The notes below the pieces were generated by a model, which saw only the letters and a program-made list of their open reading frames with translations, searched no databases and was not told the DNA's origin. From contig NZ_WOEZ01000276.1 of NCBI RefSeq assembly GCF_013177735.1, positions 28,345 to 92,344 of the forward strand: 64,000 nt of DNA, written 5' to 3'. This DNA is from Paraburkholderia elongata. GTDB taxonomy: Bacteria > Pseudomonadota > Gammaproteobacteria > Burkholderiales > Burkholderiaceae. Of the stretch, positions 43,009 through 52,700 are shown in pieces. A program made the position numbers and the translations under genes. The stretch's first letter is position 1; each line of letters begins with the position of its first letter.

Positions 43009-44199
43009 TTACTCGAGAATCTTAGCAACCACACCTGCGCCGACCGTACGGCCGCCTTCGCGAATTGCGAAGCGCAGACCTTCTTCCATCGCGATCGGGT
43101 TGATCAGCTTCACCGTGATCGACACGTTGTCGCCCGGCATGACCATTTCCTTGTCCTTCGGCAACTCGATCGAGCCCGTCACGTCCGTCGTACGGAAGTA
43201 GAACTGCGGACGATAGTTGTTGAAGAACGGCGTGTGGCGGCCACCTTCGTCCTTGCTCAGCACGTACACTTCAGCCGTGAAGTGCGTGTGCGGGTTGATC
43301 GAACCCGGCTTCGCCAGAACCTGGCCACGCTCCACGTCTTCACGCTTCGTGCCGCGCAGCAGGATACCCACGTTGTCGCCTGCCTGACCCTGGTCGAGCA
43401 GCTTGCGGAACATTTCCACGCCCGTGCAGGTCGTCTTCACCGTCGGCTTGATACCGACGATTTCGATTTCTTCGCCGACCTTCACGACGCCGCGCTCAAC
43501 GCGACCCGTCACCACCGTGCCGCGACCCGAGATCGAGAACACGTCTTCCACCGGCATCAGGAACGCACCGTCAACTGCGCGCTCCGGCGTCGGGATGTAC
43601 GTGTCCAGCGCGTCGGCCAGATTCATGATCGCCACTTCGCCCAGCTCGCCCGTGTCGCCTTCCAGCGCCAGCTTGGCCGAACCCTTGATGATCGGCGTGT
43701 CGTCGCCCGGGAAGTCGTACTTCGACAGAAGTTCGCGAACTTCCATCTCGACCAGTTCCAGCAGCTCGGCGTCGTCCACCATGTCGCACTTGTTCAGGAA
43801 CACGATGATGTACGGAACGCCAACCTGACGCGCCAGCAGGATGTGCTCACGCGTTTGCGGCATCGGGCCGTCTGCAGCCGAGCACACCAGGATCGCGCCG
43901 TCCATCTGCGCTGCGCCCGTGATCATGTTCTTCACATAGTCAGCGTGGCCCGGGCAGTCGACGTGTGCGTAGTGGCGGTTAGCCGTTTCGTACTCGACGT
44001 GCGCCGTGTTGATCGTGATGCCACGTGCCTTTTCTTCCGGCGCCGCGTCGATCTGGTCGTATGCCTTTGCTTCGCCGCCAAACTTCTTGGTCAGCACCGT
44101 CGTGATCGCTGCCGTCAGCGTGGTCTTGCCGTGGTCAACGTGACCGATCGTGCCGACGTTCACGTGCGGCTTGGTCCGTTCGAATTTACCTTTAGCCAT
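43009..44199 (-). CDS. tuf: Elongation factor Tu (copy 1, str operon)
   Basis: 396-aa EF-Tu that brings aminoacyl-tRNA to the ribosome. GTPase motifs: GHVDHGKT at residues 19-26, DCPGH and NKCD; domain II and III follow with GTVVTGRVERG and the C-terminal GVVAKILE. Protein identical to the second copy at 62182. Follows fusA by 47 bp, as in the classic str operon. Confidence 0.99.
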   Translation of the reverse strand: MAKGKFERTKPHVNVGTIGHVDHGKTTLTAAITTVLTKKFGGEAKAYDQIDAAPEEKARGITINTAHVEYETANRHYAHVDCPGHADYVKNMITGAAQMDGAILVCSAADGPMPQTREHILLARQVGVPYIIVFLNKCDMVDDAELLELVEMEVRELLSKYDFPGDDTPIIKGSAKLALEGDTGELGEVAIMNLADALDTYIPTPERAVDGAFLMPVEDVFSISGRGTVVTGRVERGVVKVGEEIEIVGIKPTVKTTCTGVEMFRKLLDQGQAGDNVGILLRGTKREDVERGQVLAKPGSINPHTHFTAEVYVLSKDEGGRHTPFFNNYRPQFYFRTTDVTGSIELPKDKEMVMPGDNVSITVKLINPIAMEEGLRFAIREGGRTVGAGVVAKILE

Positions 44200-44246
44200 G
44201 TTTCTCTTCTTTCAAAAAGTTAATCGTTGAATGACTTGCCGCGCGA

Positions 44247-46349
44247 TTACTTCGACTTGGCGTTGATGATCGCTTCCGACACGTTACGCGGTGCTTCGGA
44301 GTAGTGCTTGAACTCCATCGTGTACGTTGCACGACCCTGGGTCAGCGAACGCAGCGAGGTCGAGTAGCCGAACATTTCCGACAGCGGGACTTCGGCGCGA
44401 ACGATCTTGCCGCCGCCAACCATGTCGTCCATGCCCTGAACGATGCCGCGACGACCCGACAGATCGCCCATCACGTTGCCCATGTAATCTTCAGGCGTTT
44501 CGACTTCCACAGCCATCATCGGTTCGAGGATGACCGGTTGAGCCTTGCGCATTGCTTCCTTGAACGCCATCGAACCGGCCATGCGAAACGCATTTTCGTT
44601 CGAGTCGACGTCGTGGTACGAACCGAACGTCAGGTGAACCTTCACGTCAACGACCGGGAAGCCTGCCAGCACGCCAGCCTTCAGCGTTTCCTGGATACCC
44701 TTGTCGACTGCCGGGATGTATTCACGCGGAATCACACCGCCCTTGATCTCGTCCAGGAACTCGTAGCCCTTGCCCTGCTCATTCGGCTCGAGCGTGATGA
44801 CCGCGTGACCGTACTGGCCGCGACCACCCGACTGCTTGACGAACTTACCGTCAACGTCTTCCGCCTTGCCGCGGATCGTTTCACGATACGCCACTTGCGG
44901 CTTGCCGACGGTTGCTTCGACGCCGAATTCACGCTTCATCCGGTCGACCAGAATTTCCAGGTGGAGCTCGCCCATGCCCGAAATAATGGTTTGACCCGAT
45001 TCTTCGTCCGTTTGAACGCGGAACGACGGATCTTCCTGAGCCAGACGGTTCAGGGCCAGACCCATCTTTTCCTGGTCCGGCTTCGTCTTCGGCTCAACAG
45101 CCTGCGAAATCACCGGCTCCGGGAAAATCATGCGTTCGAGCACGATCGGGTGCAGCGGATCGCACAGCGTGTCGCCCGTGGTTGCGTCTTTCAGGCCAAC
45201 AGCCGCAGCGATGTCGCCTGCGTGCACTTCCTTGATTTCTTCACGCTGGTTTGCGTGCATCAGCAGAATACGACCCAGACGTTCCTTCTTGTCCTTGGTC
45301 GCATTCAGCAGCGTGTCACCCGACTTCGTCGTGCCGGAGTACACACGGAAGAAGATCAGCTGGCCGACAAACGGGTCGGTCATGATCTTGAATGCGAGGG
45401 ACGAGAACTTCTCGTCGTCAGCTGCGCGACGCTCAGCCTTTTCACCGTTTTCGAGTTCGCCCGTAACCGGCGGAATGTCGATCGGCGACGGCAGGAAGTC
45501 GAGCACGGCGTCCAGCATGCGTTGCACGCCCTTGTTCTTGAACGCGGTACCGCAAAGCATCGGCTGAATTTCGCAAGCAATCGTACGGTCGCGCAGACCC
45601 TTGACGATTTCTGCCTCGGTCAACTCGCCTTCTTCGAGGTACTTGTTCATCAGGTCTTCGCTCGATTCAGCCGCAGCTTCGACCATCTTCTCGCGCCATT
45701 CGTTGCACGTGTCGACGAGTTCTGCCGGGATTTCTTCATACGAGAACTTGGTACCTTGGGACGCCTCGTCCCAAATGATCGCTTTCATCTTCAGCAGATC
45801 GACCACGCCCGTGAACGTTTCTTCTGCGCCGATAGGCACCACGACCGGAACCGGGTTCGCCTTCAGACGCAGCTTGAGCTGGTCGTAGACCTTGAAGAAG
45901 TTCGCGCCGGTACGGTCCATCTTGTTGATGAACGCGAGACGGGGAACCTTGTACTTGTTAGCCTGACGCCACACGGTTTCCGACTGGGGCTGCACGCCGC
46001 CCACTGCGCAATACACCATGCATGCGCCGTCGAGCACGCGCATCGAGCGCTCAACTTCAATCGTGAAGTCAACGTGGCCCGGGGTGTCGATGATGTTGAT
46101 GCGGTGCTCAGCGCGGTCGCCGGCCATGCCTTTCCAGAATGCCGTGGTAGCAGCGGACGTGATCGTGATGCCGCGTTCCTGCTCCTGCTCCATCCAGTCC
46201 ATGGTGGCAGCGCCGTCGTGAACTTCACCAATCTTGTGGTTCACGCCAGTGTAGAACAGGATGCGCTCGGTCGTCGTCGTTTTGCCGGCGTCGATGTGAG
46301 CGCTAATACCGATGTTACGGTAGCGCTCGATAGGTGTCTTGCGAGCCAC
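44247..46349 (-). CDS. fusA: Elongation factor G
   Basis: 700-aa translocation GTPase, five domains, P-loop AHIDAGKTTTTE at residues 17-28, DTPGHVDF and NKMD. Domain IV tip region with GRGQYGHAVITLEPNEQG is present. Third gene of the str operon after rpsG. Confidence 0.99.
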   Translation of the reverse strand: MARKTPIERYRNIGISAHIDAGKTTTTERILFYTGVNHKIGEVHDGAATMDWMEQEQERGITITSAATTAFWKGMAGDRAEHRINIIDTPGHVDFTIEVERSMRVLDGACMVYCAVGGVQPQSETVWRQANKYKVPRLAFINKMDRTGANFFKVYDQLKLRLKANPVPVVVPIGAEETFTGVVDLLKMKAIIWDEASQGTKFSYEEIPAELVDTCNEWREKMVEAAAESSEDLMNKYLEEGELTEAEIVKGLRDRTIACEIQPMLCGTAFKNKGVQRMLDAVLDFLPSPIDIPPVTGELENGEKAERRAADDEKFSSLAFKIMTDPFVGQLIFFRVYSGTTKSGDTLLNATKDKKERLGRILLMHANQREEIKEVHAGDIAAAVGLKDATTGDTLCDPLHPIVLERMIFPEPVISQAVEPKTKPDQEKMGLALNRLAQEDPSFRVQTDEESGQTIISGMGELHLEILVDRMKREFGVEATVGKPQVAYRETIRGKAEDVDGKFVKQSGGRGQYGHAVITLEPNEQGKGYEFLDEIKGGVIPREYIPAVDKGIQETLKAGVLAGFPVVDVKVHLTFGSYHDVDSNENAFRMAGSMAFKEAMRKAQPVILEPMMAVEVETPEDYMGNVMGDLSGRRGIVQGMDDMVGGGKIVRAEVPLSEMFGYSTSLRSLTQGRATYTMEFKHYSEAPRNVSEAIINAKSK

Positions 46350-46408
46350 TTTGATCCTCTATTGGGATGACGCGATGCGAGAAAATACCCATCGCGCTGT
46401 AACACAAA

Positions 46409-46440
46409 CGGGCGAGGCGCTTTGTAAGCGCACCCGCCCG
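46409..46440 (-). other. Hairpin in the rpsG-fusA gap
   Basis: CGGGCG plus GGCGCTT pair with AAGCGC and CGCCCG across a small internal loop, giving a strong stem in the 134-bp gap. The minus strand continues with TTTGTGTT, so it is a weak terminator or a translational control element. Confidence 0.5.
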
Positions 46441-46483
46441 GAATTTCTTTCCGCTTTTTCTGCTAAACCCGGGTTCGGGAAGC

Positions 46484-46954
46484 TTAGAAACGGAAGTGCG
46501 AGAACGCCTTGTTGGCTTCTGCCATCCGGTGAACTTCGTCGCGCTTCTTCATCGCGCCGCCACGGCCTTCGGCCGCTTCGGAAAGTTCACCTGCCAGACG
46601 CAGGGCCATCGACTTCTCGCTGCGCTTCTTCGCGGCTTCACGCAACCAACGCATCGCCAATGCCATACGACGCGACGGACGCACTTCGACCGGAACCTGA
46701 TAGTTCGCACCACCAACGCGGCGGCTCTTAACTTCGACCACCGGCTTGACGTTGTTGAGCGCTACCGTGAACACTTCCAGCGGGTCCTTGCCACCCTTGG
46801 TCTGGATCTGTTCGAAAGCGCCGTACACGATACGCTCAGCAACCGACTTCTTGCCGGAGAGCATCAGCACGTTCATGAACTTAGCTACATCTACGTTACC
46901 GAACTTCGGATCCGGCAACACTTCCCGCTTGGGGACTTCGCGACGACGCGGCAT
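46484..46954 (-). CDS. rpsG: 30S ribosomal protein S7
   Basis: 156-aa S7, which nucleates the 30S head and in E. coli feeds back on the str message. Starts MPRRREVPKREVLPDPKFGN and ends RMAEANKAFSHFRF. A 180-bp gap separates it from rpsL, longer than in E. coli; no gene was seen in that gap. Confidence 0.99.
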   Translation of the reverse strand: MPRRREVPKREVLPDPKFGNVDVAKFMNVLMLSGKKSVAERIVYGAFEQIQTKGGKDPLEVFTVALNNVKPVVEVKSRRVGGANYQVPVEVRPSRRMALAMRWLREAAKKRSEKSMALRLAGELSEAAEGRGGAMKKRDEVHRMAEANKAFSHFRF

Positions 46955-47134
46955 GTTTCTTCCTTTACTTTTCAGTTGGAGCTATTTTTAGCCCCGCGGC
47001 CACCAACTAACCCGATTCATCTCTAACGACTTACCAGCCTGGTCGGGTGACCACTTACTCGACAGCACCGGCGATTCCGGCACCACCGCTATTACCGCCT
47101 TGGCAGGCGACCTGAAACTACACTGACCAGCTAA

Positions 47135-47515
47135 TTACTTGCCAGCCTTGGCACGCTTCGCACCGTACTTCGAGCGAGCCTGCTTACGATCCTTGACGCC
47201 CTGGGTATCCAGTGAGCCGCGAACCATGTGGTAACGCACACCCGGCAAGTCCTTAACACGACCGCCGCGAATCAGCACGACCGAGTGTTCCTGCAGGTTG
47301 TGGCCTTCACCACCGATGTACGAAATAACTTCGAAGCCGTTCGTCAGACGAACCTTGGCAACCTTACGCAGTGCCGAGTTAGGCTTCTTCGGCGTCGTGG
47401 TGTACACACGGGTGCACACGCCGCGACGCTGGGGGCAGTCCTGCAAAGCCGGGCTCTTGCTCTTCGTCGTTTCCGACGCGCGGCCTTTGCGAACCAGTTG
47501 ATTGATGGTTGGCAT
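47135..47515 (-). CDS. rpsL: 30S ribosomal protein S12
   Basis: 126-aa decoding-centre protein with PKKPNSALRKVAKVRL and GRVKDLPGVRYHMVRG, the regions where streptomycin-resistance changes occur in other species; the lysines look wild-type. First gene of the str operon, 138 bp downstream of a promoter. Confidence 0.99.
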   Translation of the reverse strand: MPTINQLVRKGRASETTKSKSPALQDCPQRRGVCTRVYTTTPKKPNSALRKVAKVRLTNGFEVISYIGGEGHNLQEHSVVLIRGGRVKDLPGVRYHMVRGSLDTQGVKDRKQARSKYGAKRAKAGK

Positions 47516-47653
47516 TGTTTATTCCTGAAATTGAACAAAATCGACGCATCTGTTTCCGGGCAAAGCAGAAACGATTGCGCATCGAACTTCCGGACCGGGC
47601 TGTCAGCGCATGAATTGACTCTATGCGCAGGCATTCCAAGAACCGGAACCTAG

Positions 47654-47683
47654 CATAATATTCCGAAAATGCTAAGCGAGTCA
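47654..47683 (-). promoter_or_regulatory. Sigma70 promoter of the str operon (rpsL)
   Basis: On the minus strand TTGACT (47683-47678) and TATTAT (47659-47654) are spaced by 18 bp, in the 221-bp gap between the recQ end and rpsL. The leader would be about 130 bases. No terminator was seen after recQ. Confidence 0.7.
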
Positions 47684-47736
47684 ACAGGTTGCAATGTTTC
47701 GCACGCCTGCCGACCGCAAACGGGGCTCGACGGCGC

Positions 47737-49584
47737 TCAGTCGGCGCCGACGACTTCCAGCAACTCGTCGCCAAAACGGTCGAGTTTGCGTGCACCCATG
47801 CCTGGAATACCGCGCAAGTCCTCGATTGAATCGGGGCCGTTGCGGGCGATTTCCGCCAGCGTGGCGTCGTGGAAGATGACGTAGGCAGGGACGCCGTCGC
47901 TCTTCGCCGTTTCGGTGCGCCACGCGCGCAGGCGCTCCCAACGGGCACGTTCGCGAGGCCCCATGCCAATCGTCGGGTCGGCGCGCTCGCTGGTGCGGCC
48001 GGATGACTGGCGGGTACGCGTCGGCTTCACGTAGCGGCGCATCGTCACGTTCTGCTCGCTCTTCAACACCGCTTTGGCAGCCTCGGTCAACACCAGCGAG
48101 CCGAAACCTTCGTGGTCGACGGTGAGGTAGCCAAATGCGACGAGTTGGCGAAAGATGGCGCGCCACTCCGGCTCGCCGAGCGCGGCCCCGATCCCAAAGG
48201 TGGTGAGCTTCTCGTGACCGCGCTGCTGGATTTTTTCGCTGCGGTTGCCACGCAGGATATCGATCAGGTGGCCGGCGCCAAAGTGAAACCCGCTCGCGCG
48301 CTGCGCGCGGAATACGCAGGACAGCGCCATCTGCGCTTCGCGCGTCGCGTCCCATGTGTCGGGCGGCTCGATGCAGTTGTCACAGTTGCCGCACGGCTTG
48401 CTCGATTCGCCGAAATACGCGAGCAGCCGCACCCGGCGGCAGGTCGCCGCTTCGCACAGCCCGAGTAGCGCATCGAGCTTGCCGGTCTGCACACGCTTAT
48501 GCGCATCGTCGGCGTCGGACTCATCGATCATCTTGCGCTGCTGCACGACGTCGCCCAGACCGTACGCCATCCAGGCGTTCGCCGGCATGCCGTCGCGGCC
48601 TGCGCGCCCGGTTTCCTGGTAGTAACCTTCGACACTCTTCGGCAAATCAAGGTGCGCCACGAAGCGCACATCCGGCTTGTCGATTCCCATGCCGAACGCG
48701 ATCGTCGCGCACATCACGATGCCCTCCTCGCGCTGAAACATCTCCTGATGCTTCTGGCGGATTTCGAAGTCCATGCCGGCGTGGTAAGGCAACGCGCGCA
48801 TTCCTTTCTCTTTCAGCCACTCTGCCGTTTCTTCGACCTTGCGACGCGACAGGCAGTAGACAACACCGGCGTCGGTCGTGCCGTCCGGTTTCGAATGTTC
48901 GGCGCGAATGAAGTCGAGCAATTGCGTACGCGCATTGTCCTTTTCGACGATGCGATAGCGGATGTTCGGGCGATCGAAGCTGGATACGAAGATGCGCGCG
49001 TCATCGAGCGCGAGACGGTGGATGATTTCGTCGCGCGTGATCGCGTCGGCGGTTGCGGTGAGCGCAATGCGTGGCACGTTCGGAAAGCGCTCGTGCAGCA
49101 CCGACAACTGAATGTATTCAGGACGGAAATCGTGACCCCATTGCGACACGCAGTGCGCTTCGTCGATGGCGAACAGCCCGATACGCGTGCGCTCGAGCAA
49201 CTCCTGGAAACGAGGCGTCATCAACCGTTCCGGCGCCACATACAGCAGATCGATTTCGCCTTCACGCAGCGCGCGCTCGGTGGCCATCGCCTCCGCGCTC
49301 GACAGCGTCGAGTTCAGGTAAGCGGCACGCACGCCGACTTCCGTGAGTGCGGCGACCTGGTCCTGCATCAATGCGATCAGCGGGGACACCACGATCCCCG
49401 CTCCGCATCCCGCTTCGCGCCGCACCAGTGACGGAATCTGATAGCACAACGACTTGCCGCCGCCCGTCGGCATCAGCACGAGGCAATCGCCGCCGCCGGC
49501 AACGTGCTCGACAATTTCTCCCTGCTGTCCTCTGAACGCGGGGTAACCAAAGACTTCGTTGAGGATTTCGAGCGGACGGGACAT
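47737..49584 (-). CDS. recQ: ATP-dependent DNA helicase RecQ
   Basis: 615-aa 3'-5' helicase for recombination and fork repair. Walker A GGGKS at residues 41-45, DEAH at 141-144 with the aromatic-rich loop after it (CVSQWGHDFRPEY), QETGRAGRDG in motif VI, the zinc cluster CRRVRLLAYFGE...CGNCDNC, a winged helix (RQC) and a C-terminal HRDC domain with LAEIARNGPDSIEDLRGIPG. It is an island of DNA repair between rpoC and rpsL, a position typical of Burkholderia chromosomes. Ribosome site is weak. Confidence 0.97.
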   Translation of the reverse strand: MSRPLEILNEVFGYPAFRGQQGEIVEHVAGGGDCLVLMPTGGGKSLCYQIPSLVRREAGCGAGIVVSPLIALMQDQVAALTEVGVRAAYLNSTLSSAEAMATERALREGEIDLLYVAPERLMTPRFQELLERTRIGLFAIDEAHCVSQWGHDFRPEYIQLSVLHERFPNVPRIALTATADAITRDEIIHRLALDDARIFVSSFDRPNIRYRIVEKDNARTQLLDFIRAEHSKPDGTTDAGVVYCLSRRKVEETAEWLKEKGMRALPYHAGMDFEIRQKHQEMFQREEGIVMCATIAFGMGIDKPDVRFVAHLDLPKSVEGYYQETGRAGRDGMPANAWMAYGLGDVVQQRKMIDESDADDAHKRVQTGKLDALLGLCEAATCRRVRLLAYFGESSKPCGNCDNCIEPPDTWDATREAQMALSCVFRAQRASGFHFGAGHLIDILRGNRSEKIQQRGHEKLTTFGIGAALGEPEWRAIFRQLVAFGYLTVDHEGFGSLVLTEAAKAVLKSEQNVTMRRYVKPTRTRQSSGRTSERADPTIGMGPRERARWERLRAWRTETAKSDGVPAYVIFHDATLAEIARNGPDSIEDLRGIPGMGARKLDRFGDELLEVVGAD

Positions 49585-49713
49585 GAATTTGAGAGAAGCA
49601 GCGTAATGCCGGTGACACGAATTTTACCAACGCATTCGTGCTGCGCCCGCGCTTTGCGACAACGTTAGCCGTTCGGCCGACGAATCCACAAAAAACGCAC
49701 AAAAATGAGGCGC

Positions 49714-49745
49714 ATAAAAAAGCCGCTCAGTCGAAACTGAGCGGC
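49714..49745 (-). terminator. Terminator after rpoC
   Basis: GCCGCTCAGT (49722-49731) pairs perfectly with ACTGAGCGGC (49736-49745) around a four-base loop, and six Ts follow on the minus strand. It closes the rplKAJL-rpoBC transcript before recQ. Confidence 0.93.
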
Positions 49746-49787
49746 TTCGCTGGCTGGTGAGCCCCAAGCGGCTTGCGCCGCCGGGAC

Positions 49788-52700
49788 TTACTCGCCTGAG
49801 TGCTGCTGTTCGGCGGCCGGGGTTTCCGGCGTACCGAATTCGAACGACTCTTCCGCTGCGATCTGATCGAAACGCTCGCGGTCGGACAGTTCCTTGCTCT
49901 TGCGTGCCTTGTGGAACGCGAGACCCGTACCAGCCGGAATCAGACGACCAACGATCACGTTTTCCTTCAGCCCGCGCAGATCGTCGCGCTTGCCCATGAT
50001 CGCCGCTTCGGTCAGCACGCGAGTCGTTTCCTGGAACGACGCCGCGGAGATGAACGAATCGGTCGACAGCGATGCCTTCGTGATACCGAGCAGCACGTTG
50101 TCGTAGGTTGCCGGAATCTTGCCTTCCGCAGCCATCCGGTCGTTCTCGTCGAGCATATCCGAACGCTCGACCTGTTCGCCCATGATGAAGCGCGTGTCGC
50201 CGTTGTCGACGATCTGCACGCGGCGCAGCATCTGACGGACGATCACTTCAATGTGCTTGTCATTGATCTTCACGCCCTGCAGACGATACACGTCCTGCAC
50301 TTCGTCCACGATGTAACGCGCCAGCGCTTCGACGCCCTGCAAACGCAGAATGTCGTGCGGATCAGCCGGCCCGTCGACAATCATTTCGCCCTTGTTGACG
50401 ACCTGACCATCGTGCACCAGAACCTGCTTTTCCTTCGCGATCAGGAACTCGTGCTGATTGCCTTCGAGGTCCGTGATAACGAGACGCTGCTTGCCCTTCG
50501 TGTCCTTACCGAACGACGTCGTGCCCGTGACTTCCGCCAGAATGCCGGCGTCCTTCGGCGAGCGCGCTTCGAACAGTTCGGCCACACGCGGCAGACCACC
50601 GGTAATGTCACGCGTCTTCTGCGATTCAACCGGGATACGTGCCAGCACTTCGCCGACCTGCACTTGCTGACCGTCCTTCACGGTGATCAGAGCGCCGACC
50701 TGGAAGCCGATCTGCACCGAGTGCTCGGTGTTCGGGATCTTGACTTCTTCGCCGTTCGCGTCGAGCAGCTTGACCTGCGGACGCACCGTCTTCGACGCTT
50801 GCGAACCGCGGCGCTTCACGTCGATCACGACCAGCGTCGAGAGACCCGTCACATCGTCGATCTGCTTGGCAACCGTCACGCCTTCTTCGACGTTTTCGAA
50901 CTTCACCGTACCACCGTACTCGGTGATGATCGGACGCGTCATCGGATCCCACGTCGCCAGTTGCGTGCCGGCCTTGATCTGCGCACCGTCCAGTTGCAAC
51001 AGCGTCGCGCCGTACGGCACCTTGTGACGTTCACGCTCGCGGCCGTGGTCGTCGGTGATCATGGCTTCGCCCGAACGCGAGATGACGATCTGCTCGCCCT
51101 TCGCGTTGGTGACGTAACGCATCGTCGCCGTGAAACGCACCGTACCGTTCGACTTGGCTTCAACCGACGAAGCCACTGCTGCACGCGATGCTGCACCACC
51201 GATGTGGAACGTACGCATCGTGAGCTGCGTGCCCGGTTCACCGATCGACTGAGCAGCGATCACACCAACTGCCTCACCGACGTTGACCGACGAGCCACGA
51301 CCCAGGTCGCGGCCATAGCAGGCTGCGCACAGACCGTAACGCGTTTCGCAAGTCAGCGGCGTACGCACGCGCACTTCGTCGATGCCGAGGCGTTCGATTT
51401 CTTCGACCGCGTCTTCGTCGAGCAACGTGCCCGTTTCGTACAGCGTTTCCTGCGATTCCGGATTGACGACGTCAGCCACCGTCACGCGACCCAGGATACG
51501 GTCACGCAGCGCTTCGACGACTTCACCGCCTTCGACCAACGCCTTCATGGCGACGCCGTTCGACGTACCGCAATCGTCCTCGACCACCACCAGATCCTGC
51601 GTCACGTCGACCAGACGACGCGTCAGGTAACCCGAGTTTGCCGTCTTCAGTGCCGTATCAGCCAGACCCTTACGTGCACCGTGGGTCGAGATGAAGTACT
51701 GCAACACGTTCAGGCCTTCACGGAAGTTCGCCGTAATCGGCGTCTCGATGATCGAGCCGTCCGGTTTCGCCATCAGACCGCGCATACCGGCCAACTGACG
51801 AATCTGAACCGCGGAACCACGAGCACCCGAGTCAGCCATCATGTAGATGGAGTTGAACGACTCTTGACGCGTTTCGTTGCCGTCGCGATCGACCACCGGT
51901 TCCGTCGACAGCTGTTCCATCATCGCCTTGCCGACCGCTTCCGACGTTGCCGACCAGATGTCGACCACGTTGTTGTAGCGTTCTTGCGACGTGACGAGAC
52001 CCGACATGTACTGACGGTCGTATTCCTTCACCTTCTTCGCGGCGTCGCCGACGATCTGTTCCTTCTGCGGCGGCACGAGCATGTCGTCGACGCAGATCGA
52101 AATACCAGCGCGCGTTGCCAGACGGAAACCCGACTGCATCAACTGGTCGGCGAAAATCACCGTTTCACGCAGACCGCACTTGCGGAATGCGGTGTTGATC
52201 AGACGCGAGATTTCCTTCTTCTTCAGCGGCTTGTTCAGCACCGAGAACGGCAGGCCCGGCGGAAGAATTTCCGACAGGATTGCGCGGCCGACGGTCGTCG
52301 CGTACAGCGAGATCTTCGGCACGAACGCCGGCGCACCTTCCGACTTGTCTTCGTTGTGGACCATTTCCGTGATCCGCACGTTGACGCGCGAGGCCAGCTC
52401 GACTTCCTTGTTCTCGTAAGCACGCAGTGCTTCCGACACGCCGGTGAACGTCAGCCCTTCGCCCTTGGCGTTCACTGCTTCACGCGTCGCGTAGTACAGG
52501 CCGAGCACGATATCCTGCGACGGCACGATCGACGGATCGCCGTTGGCCGGGAACAGGATGTTGTTCGACGCCAGCATCAGCGTACGCGCTTCCATCTGCG
52601 CTTCGAGCGACAGCGGCACGTGCACAGCCATCTGGTCACCGTCGAAGTCGGCGTTGAACGCCGCGCAAACGAGCGGGTGCAGCTGGATAGCCTTACCTTC

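Noticed and set aside
44304..46370. 688-codon open frame opposite fusA (and similar ones opposite both tuf genes and resB)
   Set aside because: Antisense shadows of highly biased genes. The one opposite tuf appears twice only because tuf is duplicated.
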